From Hetaerina americana (Eukaryota > Arthropoda > Insecta > Odonata > Calopterygidae), in NCBI GenBank assembly GCA_022747635.1, contig JAKTNV010000261.1, positions 10,001-74,000 on the forward strand: a stretch of DNA of 64,000 nt, written 5' to 3'. The notes below the pieces were generated by a model that saw only the letters and a list, made by a program, of their open reading frames with translations, did not search any database and was not told the origin of the DNA. Position numbers and translations under genes: made by a program. Shown piece after piece: positions 1-9,700 of the stretch (within the stretch, counting starts at the first letter, position 1; each line of letters opens with the position of its first letter).

Positions 1-634
1 AAAATGAAAATGAAAATGAAAATGAAAATGAAAATGAAAATGAAAATGAAAATGAAAATGAAAATGAAAATGAAAATGAAAATGAAAATGAAAATGAAAA
101 TGAAAATGAAAATGAAAATGAAAATGAAAATGAAAATGAAAATGAAAATGAAAATGAAAATGAAAATGAAAATGAAAATGAAAATGAAAATGAAAATGAA
201 AATGAAAATGAAAATGAAAATGAAAATGAAAATGAAAATGAAAATGAAAATGAAAATGAAAATGAAAATGAAAATGAAAATGAAAATGAAAATGAAAATG
301 AAAATGAAAATGAAAATGAAAATGAAAATGAAAATGAAAATGAAAATGAAAATGAAAATGAAAATGAAAATGAAAATGAAAATGAAAATGAAAATGAAAA
401 TGAAAATGAAAATGAAAATGAAAATGAAAATGAAAATGAAAATGAAAATGAAAATGAAAATGAAAATGAAAATGAAAATGAAAATGAAAATGAAAATGAA
501 AATGAAAATGAAAATGAAAATGAAAATGAAAATGAAAATGAAAATGAAAATGAAAATGAAAATGAAAATGAAAATGAAAATGAAAATGAAAATGAAAATG
601 AAAATGAAAATGAAAATGAAAATGAAAATGAAAA

Positions 635-780
635 TGAAAACGAAAATGAAAATGAAAATGAAAATGAAAATGAAAACGAAAATGAAAATGAAAATGAAAA
701 CGAAAATGAAAACGAAAATGAAAACGAAAATGAAAACGAAAATGAAAACGAAAATGAAAACGAAAATGAAAACGAAAATG
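635..780. repeat. AAAACG variant island with 12-base period
   Basis: T-to-C changes turn AAAATG into AAAACG at 641, 677 and 701. From 701 to 773 they recur every 12 bases (701, 713, 725, 737, 749, 761, 773). The regular alternation means a 12-base dimer of one mutant and one normal unit was itself amplified here. A matching island lies at 3565-3634. These are also the only CpG sites in the microsatellite. Confidence 0.9.
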
Positions 781-1797
781 AAAATGAAAATGAAAATGAA
801 AATGAAAATGAAAATGAAAATGAAAATGAAAATGAAAATGAAAATGAAAATGAAAATGAAAATGAAAATGAAAATGAAAATGAAAATGAAAATGAAAATG
901 AAAATGAAAATGAAAATGAAAATGAAAATGAAAATGAAAATGAAAATGAAAATGAAAATGAAAATGAAAATGAAAATGAAAATGAAAATGAAAATGAAAA
1001 TGAAAATGAAAATGAAAATGAAAATGAAAATGAAAATGAAAATGAAAATGAAAATGAAAATGAAAATGAAAATGAAAATGAAAATGAAAATGAAAATGAA
1101 AATGAAAATGAAAATGAAAATGAAAATGAAAATGAAAATGAAAATGAAAATGAAAATGAAAATGAAAATGAAAATGAAAATGAAAATGAAAATGAAAATG
1201 AAAATGAAAATGAAAATGAAAATGAAAATGAAAATGAAAATGAAAATGAAAATGAAAATGAAAATGAAAATGAAAATGAAAATGAAAATGAAAATGAAAA
1301 TGAAAATGAAAATGAAAATGAAAATGAAAATGAAAATGAAAATGAAAATGAAAATGAAAATGAAAATGAAAATGAAAATGAAAATGAAAATGAAAATGAA
1401 AATGAAAATGAAAATGAAAATGAAAATGAAAATGAAAATGAAAATGAAAATGAAAATGAAAATGAAAATGAAAATGAAAATGAAAATGAAAATGAAAATG
1501 AAAATGAAAATGAAAATGAAAATGAAAATGAAAATGAAAATGAAAATGAAAATGAAAATGAAAATGAAAATGAAAATGAAAATGAAAATGAAAATGAAAA
1601 TGAAAATGAAAATGAAAATGAAAATGAAAATGAAAATGAAAATGAAAATGAAAATGAAAATGAAAATGAAAATGAAAATGAAAATGAAAATGAAAATGAA
1701 AATGAAAATGAAAATGAAAATGAAAATGAAAATGAAAATGAAAATCAAAATGAAAATGAAAATGAAAATGAAAATGAAAATGAAAATGAAAATGAAA

Positions 1798-1899
1798 ATG
1801 CAAATGCAAATGCAAATGCAAATGCATATGCAAATGCAAATGAAAATGCAAATGCAAATGCAAATGCAAATGAAAATGCAAATAAAAATGCAAATAAAA
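1798..1899. repeat. AAATGC variant island
   Basis: Units of the type CAAATG replace AAAATG for about 100 bases, mixed with single CATATG, AAAATG and AAATAA-type units. The six-base register is unchanged. The segment contains repeated ATGCAAAT octamers, the core binding motif known for POU-domain factors. A function is not implied, because the motif follows automatically from an A-to-C change in the unit. Confidence 0.85.
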
Positions 1900-2509
1900 A
1901 TGAAAATGAAAATGAAAATGAAAATGAAAATGAAAATGAAAATGAAAATGAAAATGAAAATGAAAATGAAAATGAAAATGAAAATGAAAATGAAAATGAA
2001 AATGAAAATGAAAATGAAAATGAAAATGAAAATGAAAATGAAAATGAAAATGAAAATGAAAATGAAAATGAAAATGAAAATGAAAATGAAAATGAAAATG
2101 AAAATGAAAATGAAAATGAAAATGAAAATGAAAATGAAAATGAAAATGAAAATGAAAATGAAAATGAAAATGAAAATGAAAATGAAAATGAAAATGAAAA
2201 TGAAAATGAAAATGAAAATGAAAATGAAAATGAAAATGAAAATGAAAATGAAAATGAAAATGAAAATGAAAATGAAAATGAAAATGAAAATGAAAATGAA
2301 AATGAAAATGAAAATGAAAATGAAAATGAAAATGAAAATGAAAATGAAAATGAAAATGAAAATGAAAATGAAAATGAAAATGAAAATGAAAATGAAAATG
2401 AAAATGAAAATGAAAATGAAAATGAAAATGAAAATGAAAATGAAAATGAAAATGAAAATGAAAATGAAAATGAAAATGAAAATGAAAATGAAAATGAAAA
2501 TGAAAATGA

Positions 2510-2572
2510 AAATTAAAATGAAAATGAAAGTTAAAATGAAAGTTTAAATGAAAGTTTAAATGAAAGTTAAAA
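2510..2572. repeat. AAAGTT-containing variant island
   Basis: Four units in a row alternate with AAAGTT or AAAGTTT-type variants. They are arranged almost symmetrically: AGTTAAAATG, AGTTTAAATG, AGTTTAAATG, AGTTAAAATG. A TAA stop here ends the long forward Met-Lys frame at 2547, and a second frame opens after the island in the same phase. The overall length remains a multiple of six. Confidence 0.85.
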
Positions 2573-3564
2573 TGAAAATGAAAATGAAAATGAAAATGAA
2601 AATGAAAATGAAAATGAAAATGAAAATGAAAACGAAAATGAAAACGAAAATGAAAATGAAAATGAAAATGAAAATGAAAATGAAAATGAAAATGAAAATG
2701 AAAATGAAAATGAAAATGAAAATGAAAATGAAAATGAAAATGAAAATGAAAATGAAAATGAAAATGAAAATGAAAATGAAAATGAAAATGAAAATGAAAA
2801 TGAAAATGAAAATGAAAATGAAAATGAAAATGAAAATGAAAATGAAAATGAAAATGAAAATGAAAATGAAAATGAAAATGAAAATGAAAATGAAAATGAA
2901 AATGAAAATGAAAATGAAAATGAAAATGAAAATGAAAATGAAAATGAAAATGAAAATGAAAATGAAAATGAAAATGAAAATGAAAATGAAAATGAAAATG
3001 AAAATGAAAATGAAAATGAAAATGAAAATGAAAATGAAAATGAAAATGAAAATGAAAATGAAAATGAAAATGAAAATGAAAATGAAAATGAAAATGAAAA
3101 TGAAAATGAAAATGAAAATGAAAATGAAAATGAAAATGAAAATGAAAATGAAAATGAAAATGAAAATGAAAATGAAAATGAAAATGAAAATGAAAATGAA
3201 AATGAAAATGAAAATGAAAATGAAAATGAAAATGAAAATGAAAATGAAAATGAAAATGAAAATGAAAATGAAAATGAAAATGAAAATGAAAATGAAAATG
3301 AAAATGAAAATGAAAATGAAAATGAAAATGAAAATGAAAATGAAAATGAAAATGAAAATGAAAATGAAAATGAAAATGAAAATGAAAATGAAAATGAAAA
3401 TGAAAATGAAAATGAAAATGAAAATGAAAATGAAAATGAAAATGAAAATGAAAATGAAAATGAAAATGAAAATGAAAATGAAAAGGAAAATGAAAATGAA
3501 AATGAAAATGAAAATGAAAATGAAAATGAAAATGAAAATGAAAATGAAAATGAAAATGAAAATG

Positions 3565-3634
3565 AAAACGAAAATGAAAACGAAAATGAAAACGAAAATG
3601 AAAACGAAAATGAAAACGAAAATGAAAACGAAAA
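3565..3634. repeat. Second AAAACG variant island with 12-base period
   Basis: T-to-C changes fall at 3569, 3581, 3593, 3605, 3617 and 3629, spaced exactly 12 bases. The pattern copies the island at 701-773 with one repeat fewer. A shorter pair at 2633 and 2645 has the same spacing. This suggests that long tracts of the microsatellite were duplicated, or that the same dimer expanded more than once. Confidence 0.9.
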
Positions 3635-4488
3635 TGAAAATGAAAATGAAAATGAAAATGAAAATGAAAATGAAAATGAAAATGAAAATGAAAATGAAAA
3701 TGAAAATGAAAATGAAAATGAAAATGAAAATGAAAATGAAAATGAAAATGAAAATGAAAATGAAAATGAAAATGAAAATGAAAATGAAAATGAAAATGAA
3801 AATGAAAATGAAAATGAAAATGAAAATGAAAATGAAAATGAAAATGAAAATGAAAATGAAAATGAAAATGAAAATGAAAATGAAAATGAAAATGAAAATG
3901 AAAATGAAAATGAAAATGAAAATGAAAATGAAAATGAAAATGAAAATGAAAATGAAAATGAAAATGAAAATGAAAATGAAAATGAAAATGAAAATGAAAA
4001 TGAAAATGAAAATGAAAATGAAAATGAAAATGAAAATGAAAATGAAAATGAAAATGAAAATGAAAATGAAAATGAAAATGAAAATGAAAATGAAAATGAA
4101 AATGAAAATGAAAATGAAAATGAAAATGAAAATGAAAATGAAAATGAAAATGAAAATGAAAATGAAAATGAAAATGAAAATGAAAATGAAAATGAAAATG
4201 AAAATGAAAATGAAAATGAAAATGAAAATGAAAATGAAAATGAAAATGAAAATGAAAATGAAAATGAAAATGAAAATGAAAATGAAAATGAAAATGAAAA
4301 TGAAAATGAAAATGAAAATGAAAATGAAAATGAAAATGAAAATGAAAATGAAAATGAAAATGAAAATGAAAATGAAAATGAAAATGAAAATGAAAATGAA
4401 AATGAAAATGAAAATGAAAATGAAAATGAAAATGAAAATGAAAATGAAAATGAAAATGAAAATGAAATTGAAAATGAAAATGAAAATG

Positions 4489-4530
4489 AAAAATGGGGGG
4501 GAAATATGCACTTTTCATGAAAAAATGTGA
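4489..4530. other. Junction of microsatellite and 313-bp satellite
   Basis: The last hexanucleotide unit carries an extra A and runs straight into seven G (4495-4501). This is followed by AAATATGCACTTTTCATG, which aligns with the region after the G tract of the satellite monomer. No filler sequence separates the arrays, so the break lies inside a monomer, at its G tract. In some monomers the G tract is also followed by GAAAAATGTG, which resembles the microsatellite unit. Confidence 0.85.
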
Positions 4531-6597
4531 AAAATTAAATTTTCTAAAAATGAAATAAATGCCTTCTATACACCTCAAACATTCACTCTAAAACAGAATA
4601 TTGTTGTTTTTCGCAATATTTTTAGAAATTGGGCTCTATAAGTAAAATTAACACTTGGGCTGAAGCATCTTTTATGCTCATTTATTGTCTTTCAGGATTA
4701 ATTCTGGGTTTTAATTTGTTTATTTGATAAAAATGAACAACAATACACACCATGGAGACATTTTTGTTTGATTTGTGTCGACAGAGATTTTCACCTAGAA
4801 CCCAAAGGTCAGGGGTATTGGCACTTTTCATGGAAAAATGTGAAAAATTAAATTTTCTAAAAATGAAATAAATGCCTTCTAAACACCTCAAACATTCACT
4901 CGAAAACAGAAAATTGTAGTTTTTCGCAATATTTTTTGACATATGGGCTCTTTAAGTTACATAAACTCTTTGGCTGAAGCATTTTTATGCTCATTTTTTG
5001 TCTTTCAGGATTAATTCTGGGATTTAAATTGTTTATTTGATAACAATGAACAACAATACACACCATGGAAACATTTTGGTTTGATTTTTGTCGAGTGAGA
5101 TTTTCACCTAGAACCCAAAGGGGGGGTTATTGGCACTTTTCATGGAAAGATGTGAAAAATTAAATTTTCTAAAAATGAAATAAATGCCTTCTAAACACCT
5201 CAAACATTCACTCTAAAACAGAAGATTGTTGTTTTTCGCAATATTTTTAGAAATTTGCGCTCTTTTAGTAACATAACCACTTGCGCTGAAGCAACTTTTA
5301 TGCTCATTTCTTGTCTTTCAGGATTAATTCTTGGTTTTATTTTGTTTATTTGATGAAAATGAACAACAACACACACCTTGGATTTATTATTGTTTGATTT
5401 GTGTTGAGTGAGATTTTCACCTAGAACACAAATGGGGGCTATATTGGAACTTTTCATGGAAAAATGTGAAAAATTAAATTTTCTAAAAATGAAATAAATG
5501 CCTTCTATACACCTCAAACATTCACTCTAAAACTTAGGATTGTTGTTTTTCGCAATATTTTTAGAAATTTGGGCTCTTTTAGTAACATTAACACTTGCGC
5601 TGAAGCATCTTTTATGCTCATTTCTTGTCTTTCAGGATTAATTCTGGGTTTTATTTTGTTTATTTGATGAAAATGAACAACAATACACACCTTAGATACA
5701 TTTTTGTTTGATTTGTGTCGAGTGAGATTTTCTCCTAGAACCAAAAGGGGGGGGGAAAAATGCGGAAGATGTGAAAAATGTGAAAAATGTGAAAAATTAA
5801 ATTTTCTAAAAATGAAATGAATGCCTTATATACACCTCAAACATTTACTCTAAAACAGAATATTGTTGTTTTTCGCAAAATTTTTGAAATTTGGCCTCTA
5901 TAAGTAACATTAACACTTGGGCTGAAGGATCTTTTATGCTCATTTATTGTCTTTCAGGATTAATTCTGGGTTTTTTTTGTTTATTTGATGAAAATGAACA
6001 ACAATACACACCATGGAGAAATTTTTGTTTGATTTGTGTCGATAGAGACTTTCACCTAGAACCCAAAGGGGGGGGGTATTGGCAATTTTCATGGATAAAT
6101 GTGAAAAATTAAATTTTCTAAAAAAATAATAAATGACTTCTAAACACCTAAATCATTCACTCGAAAACAGAAAATTGTAGTTTTTCGCAATATTTTTGGA
6201 CATTTGGGATCTTTTAGTAACATTTACTCTTGGGCTGAAGCATCTTTTATGCTCATTTTTTGTCTTTCAGGATTAATTCTGGGTTTTAATTTGTTTATTT
6301 GATAAAAATGAACAACAAAACACACCTTGGATACATTTTTGGTTGATTTGTGTCGAGTGAGATTTTCACCTAGAACCCAAAGGGGGGGGTATTGGCACTT
6401 TTCATGGAAAAATGTGAAAAATTAAATTTTCTAAAAATGAAATAAATGCCTTCTAAACACCTCAAACATTCACTCTAAAACCGAAGATTGTTGTTTTTCG
6501 CAATATTTTTAGAAATTTGGGCTCTTTTAGTTAACATTAACACTTGCGCTGAGGCATCTTTTATGCTCATTTCTTGTCTTTCAGGATTAATTCTGGG

Positions 6598-6610
6598 TTT
6601 TATTTTGTTT
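6598..6610. repeat. Target-site duplication, left copy
   Basis: TTTTATTTTGTTT is normal satellite sequence at this place in the monomer. The same 13 bases recur at 6746-6758 after the inserted segment, where the satellite resumes with ATTTGATG. This is the footprint of an insertion, most likely retrotransposition, into a T-rich target. Confidence 0.9.
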
Positions 6611-6745
6611 GTTTGTTCGAAGGTTTCCGCGGCGATGAGTAGGTGATTTCCACATTTTTCGGGCTGCGTCCGCGTATGTCGTTTAAAAGTACAACAGTTT
6701 CGCCAGCTATCCTGCTGGCGTCCTCAGGTCAAGGATGAATGATGA
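6611..6745 (-). mobile_element. 135-bp retroelement fragment inserted in a satellite monomer
   Basis: The segment interrupts a monomer between two 13-bp direct repeats. It is much richer in C, G and CpG than its surroundings and appears only once in the window. On the minus strand it begins TCATCATTCATCCTTGAC and ends GAACAAAC. That end merges with the A-rich duplication, so a short CAAA-type tail is possible. The first minus-strand codons read SSFILDLRTPAG and then a stop, perhaps the end of a lost reading frame. A hammerhead-like core lies at 6690-6727. Self-cleaving hammerheads are known in Penelope-like elements and in small non-autonomous retrozymes of animals, so a truncated element of that sort is my best guess. 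A SINE or a truncated non-LTR element is the alternative. The insertion itself is well supported; the family is not. Confidence 0.8.
6690..6727 (-). ncRNA. Hammerhead-ribozyme-like core, probably degenerate
   Basis: Read on the minus strand, CTGAGGA (6727-6721) matches the hammerhead CUGANGA box. It is followed by a stem of GCCAGC and GCTGGC closed by the loop AGGATA, then GAAAC (6701-6697), a four-base loop TGTT, and GTA (6692-6690), which would be the NUH cleavage triplet after a two-base stem III. Two things are wrong for an active ribozyme. C6720 is either an extra base or pairs with the G that should be the core G12. The flanks also do not form a convincing stem I. It could be a decayed copy, or the hairpin may have another role. 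Confidence 0.45.
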
Positions 6746-6758
6746 TTTTATTTTGTTT
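6746..6758. repeat. Target-site duplication, right copy
   Basis: This is the second copy of TTTTATTTTGTTT, identical to 6598-6610. The satellite monomer continues from here in register, so the insertion removed no target sequence. Confidence 0.9.
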
Positions 6759-9700
6759 ATTTGATGAAAATGAACAACAATACACACCATTGAAACATTT
6801 TTGTTTGATTTGTGTCGAGTGGGATTTTCACCTAGAACCCAAAGGGGGGTATAAACACTTTTCATGGAAAAATGTAAAAAATTAAATTTTCTAAAAATGA
6901 AATAAATGCCTTCTAAACACCTCAAACATTCACTCTAAAACCGAAGATTGTTGTTTTTCGCAATATTTTTAGAAATTTGGGCTCTTTTAGTAACATTAAC
7001 ACCTGGGCTGAAGCATCTTTTATGATCATTTATTGTCTTTCAGGATACATTCTGGGTTTTATTTTGTTTATTTGATGAAAATGAACAACAATACACACCT
7101 TGGATACATTTTTGTTTGATTTGTGTCGATTGAGATTTTTACCTAGAACCCAAAGGGGGGGCATTGGCACTTTTCATGGAAAAATGTGAAAAATTAAATT
7201 TTCAAAAAATGAAATAAATGCCTTCTAAACACCTCAAACATTCACTCTAAAAAAGAATATTGTTGTTTTTCGCAATATTTTTAGAAATTTGGGCTCTTTT
7301 AGTAACATTAACACCTGGGCTGAAGCATCTTTAATGATCATTTATTGTCTTTCAGGATTAATTCTGGGTTTTATTTTGTTTATTTGATGAAAATAAACAA
7401 CAATACACACCTTGGATACATTTTTGTTTGATTTGTGTCGAGTTAGATTTTCACCTAGAACCCAAAGGGGGGGGTGGGTATTGGCACTTTTCATGGAAAA
7501 ATGTGAAATATTAAATTTTCTAAAAATGAAATAAATGCCTTCTAAACACCTCAAACATTCACTCTTAAACTAAAGATTGTTGTTTTTCGCAATATTTTTA
7601 GAAATTTGGGCTCTTTTAGTAACATTAACAATTGCGCTGAAGCATCATTTATGCTAATTTCTTGTCTTTCAGAATTAATTCTGGGTTTTTTTTTTTTTAT
7701 TTGATGAAAATGAACAACAATACACACCATGGAAACATTTTTGTTTGATTTTTCTATCGAGTGAGATTTTCACCTAGAACCCAAAAGGGGGGGTATTGGC
7801 ACTTTTCATGGAAAAATGTGAAAAATTAAATTTTCTAAAAATGAATGAAATGCCTTCTAAACACCTCAAACATTCACTCTAAAACAGAAGATTGTTGTTT
7901 TTCGCAATATTTTTAGAAATTTGGCCTCTTTTAGTAACATTAACACCTGGGCTGAAGCATCTTTTATGATCTTTTATTGTCTTTCAGGATTCATTCTGGG
8001 TTTTATTTTGTTTATTTGATGAAAATGAACAACAATACACACCTTGGATACATTTTTGTTTGATTTGTAACGAGTGAGATTTTCACCTAGAACCCAAAGG
8101 GCTAGGGTATTGGCACTTTTCATGGAAAAATGTGAAAAATTAAATTTTCTAAAAATGAAATAAATGCCTTCTAAACACCTCAAACATTCACTCTAAAACA
8201 GAAGATTGTTGTTTTTCGCAATATTTTTAGAAATTTGGGCTCTTTTTGTAACAATAACACTTGCGCTGAAGCATCTTTTATGCTCATTTCTTGTCTTTCA
8301 GGATAAATTCTGGGTTTTATTTGTTTATTTGATGAAAATAAACATTAATACACACCATGGAAACATTTTTGATTGATTTGTGTCGAGTTAGATTTTCACC
8401 TAGAACCCAAAGGGGGGGGTTTTGGCACTTTTCATGGAAAAATGTGAAAAATTAAATTTTCTAAAAATGAAATAAATGCCTTCTAAACACCACAAACATT
8501 AACTCTAAAACAGAAGATTGTTGTTTTTCGCAATATTTTTAGAAATTTGGGCTCTTTTCGTAACATTAACACTTGCGCTGAAGCATCATTTATGCTAATT
8601 TCTTGTCTTTCAGGATTAATTCTGGGTTTTATTTTGTTTATTTGATGAAAATGAACAACAACACACACCTTGGGTACATTATTGTTTGATTTGTGTTGGG
8701 TGAGATTTTCACCTAGAACCCAAATGGGGGGTGAACTTTTCATGGAAAAATGTGAAAAATAAAATTTTCTAAAAATGAAATAAATGCCTTCTATACACTT
8801 CAAACATTCACTCTAAAACTTAGGATTGTTGTTTTTCGCAATATTTTTAGAAATTTGGGCTGTTTAAGTAACATTAACACATGCACTGAAGCATCTTTTA
8901 TGCTCATTTCTTGTCTTTCAGGATTAATTCTTGGTGTTATTATGTTTATTTGATGAAAATGAACAACAATACACACCTTGGATACATTTTTGTTTGATTT
9001 GTGTCGAGTGAGATTTTCACCTAGAACCCAAAGGGGGGGTATTTGCACTTTTCATGGAAAAATGTGAAAAATTAAATTTTCTAAAAATGAAATAAATGCC
9101 TTATATACACCTAAAACATTCACTCTAAAACAGAATATTGTTGTTTTTCGCAATATTTTTAGAAATTTGGGCTCTATAAGTAACATAAACACTTGGGCTG
9201 AAGGATCTTTTATGCTCATTTATTGTCTTTCAGGATTAATTCTGGGTTTTTTTTTGTTTATTTGATAAAAATGAACAACAATACACACCATGGAAACACA
9301 TTTGTTTGATTTGTGTCGAGTGAGATTTTCACCTAGAACCTAAACTTTTCATGGAAAAATGTGAAAAATTAAATTTTCTAAAAATGAAATAAATGCCTTC
9401 TAAACACCTCAAATATTCAATTTAAAACTTTGTATTGTTGTTTTTCGCAATGTTTTTAGAAATTTGGGCTCTTTTAGTAACATTAACACTTGCGCTGAAG
9501 CATCTTTTATGCTCATTTCTTGTCTTTCTTCTGGGTTTTATTTAGTTTATTTGATGAAAATGAAATACAATACACACCTTGGATACATTTTTGTTTGATT
9601 TGTGTCGAGTGAGATTTTCACCTAGAACCCAAATTGGCACTTTTTGGGTATTGGCACTTTTCATGGAAAAATGTGAAAAATTAAATTTTCTAAAAATGAA

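Larger units (their letters stand above)
1..4494. repeat. (AAAATG)n hexanucleotide microsatellite, about 748 units
   Basis: The unit AAAATG repeats without interruption from the first base of the window, so the left end lies outside it. The array ends at 4494 with one extra A just before a G run. The 6-base register is kept throughout: every 60-base line begins in the same phase, so there is no net insertion or deletion until the very end. Departures are point substitutions, mostly grouped in islands near 641-773, 1741-1899, 2513-2569, 2633-2645 and 3569-3629, with single changes at 3485 and 4468. Five of the six frames of the unit are free of stop codons, which gives artefact reading frames of about 850 and 650 codons as Met-Lys and Phe-Ile dipeptide repeats. 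I see no non-repeat coding sequence here. Confidence 0.98.
4495..9000 (+). repeat. Divergent edge of the satellite array
   Basis: Monomers next to the microsatellite carry more private changes than those further in, such as TTTTTTGACATATGGGC near 4930, GGACATTTGGGATC near 6196 and many altered spacings. I see no clear multi-monomer period here. The only foreign insertion of the window lies inside this part. The right limit is approximate, because divergence falls off gradually. Confidence 0.6.

Noticed and set aside
4..2547. 847-codon open frame of Met-Lys repeats, and similar frames at 2556-4511 (minus) and 2560-4530 (plus)
   Set aside because: These are direct translations of the AAAATG microsatellite. 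Five of six frames are open for the same reason, and no non-repeat coding sequence, ordinary codon use or domain is present.
1..4494. Telomeric repeat
   Set aside because: The unit AAAATG is not a known telomere type such as TTAGGG, TTTAGGG or TTAGG, and it lacks the G-rich strand typical of telomeres.
6611..6640. tRNA-type B box in the insert, suggesting a tRNA-derived SINE
   Set aside because: GTTCGAAGG comes close to the B-box pattern but lacks the final C, and no A box lies at the right distance.
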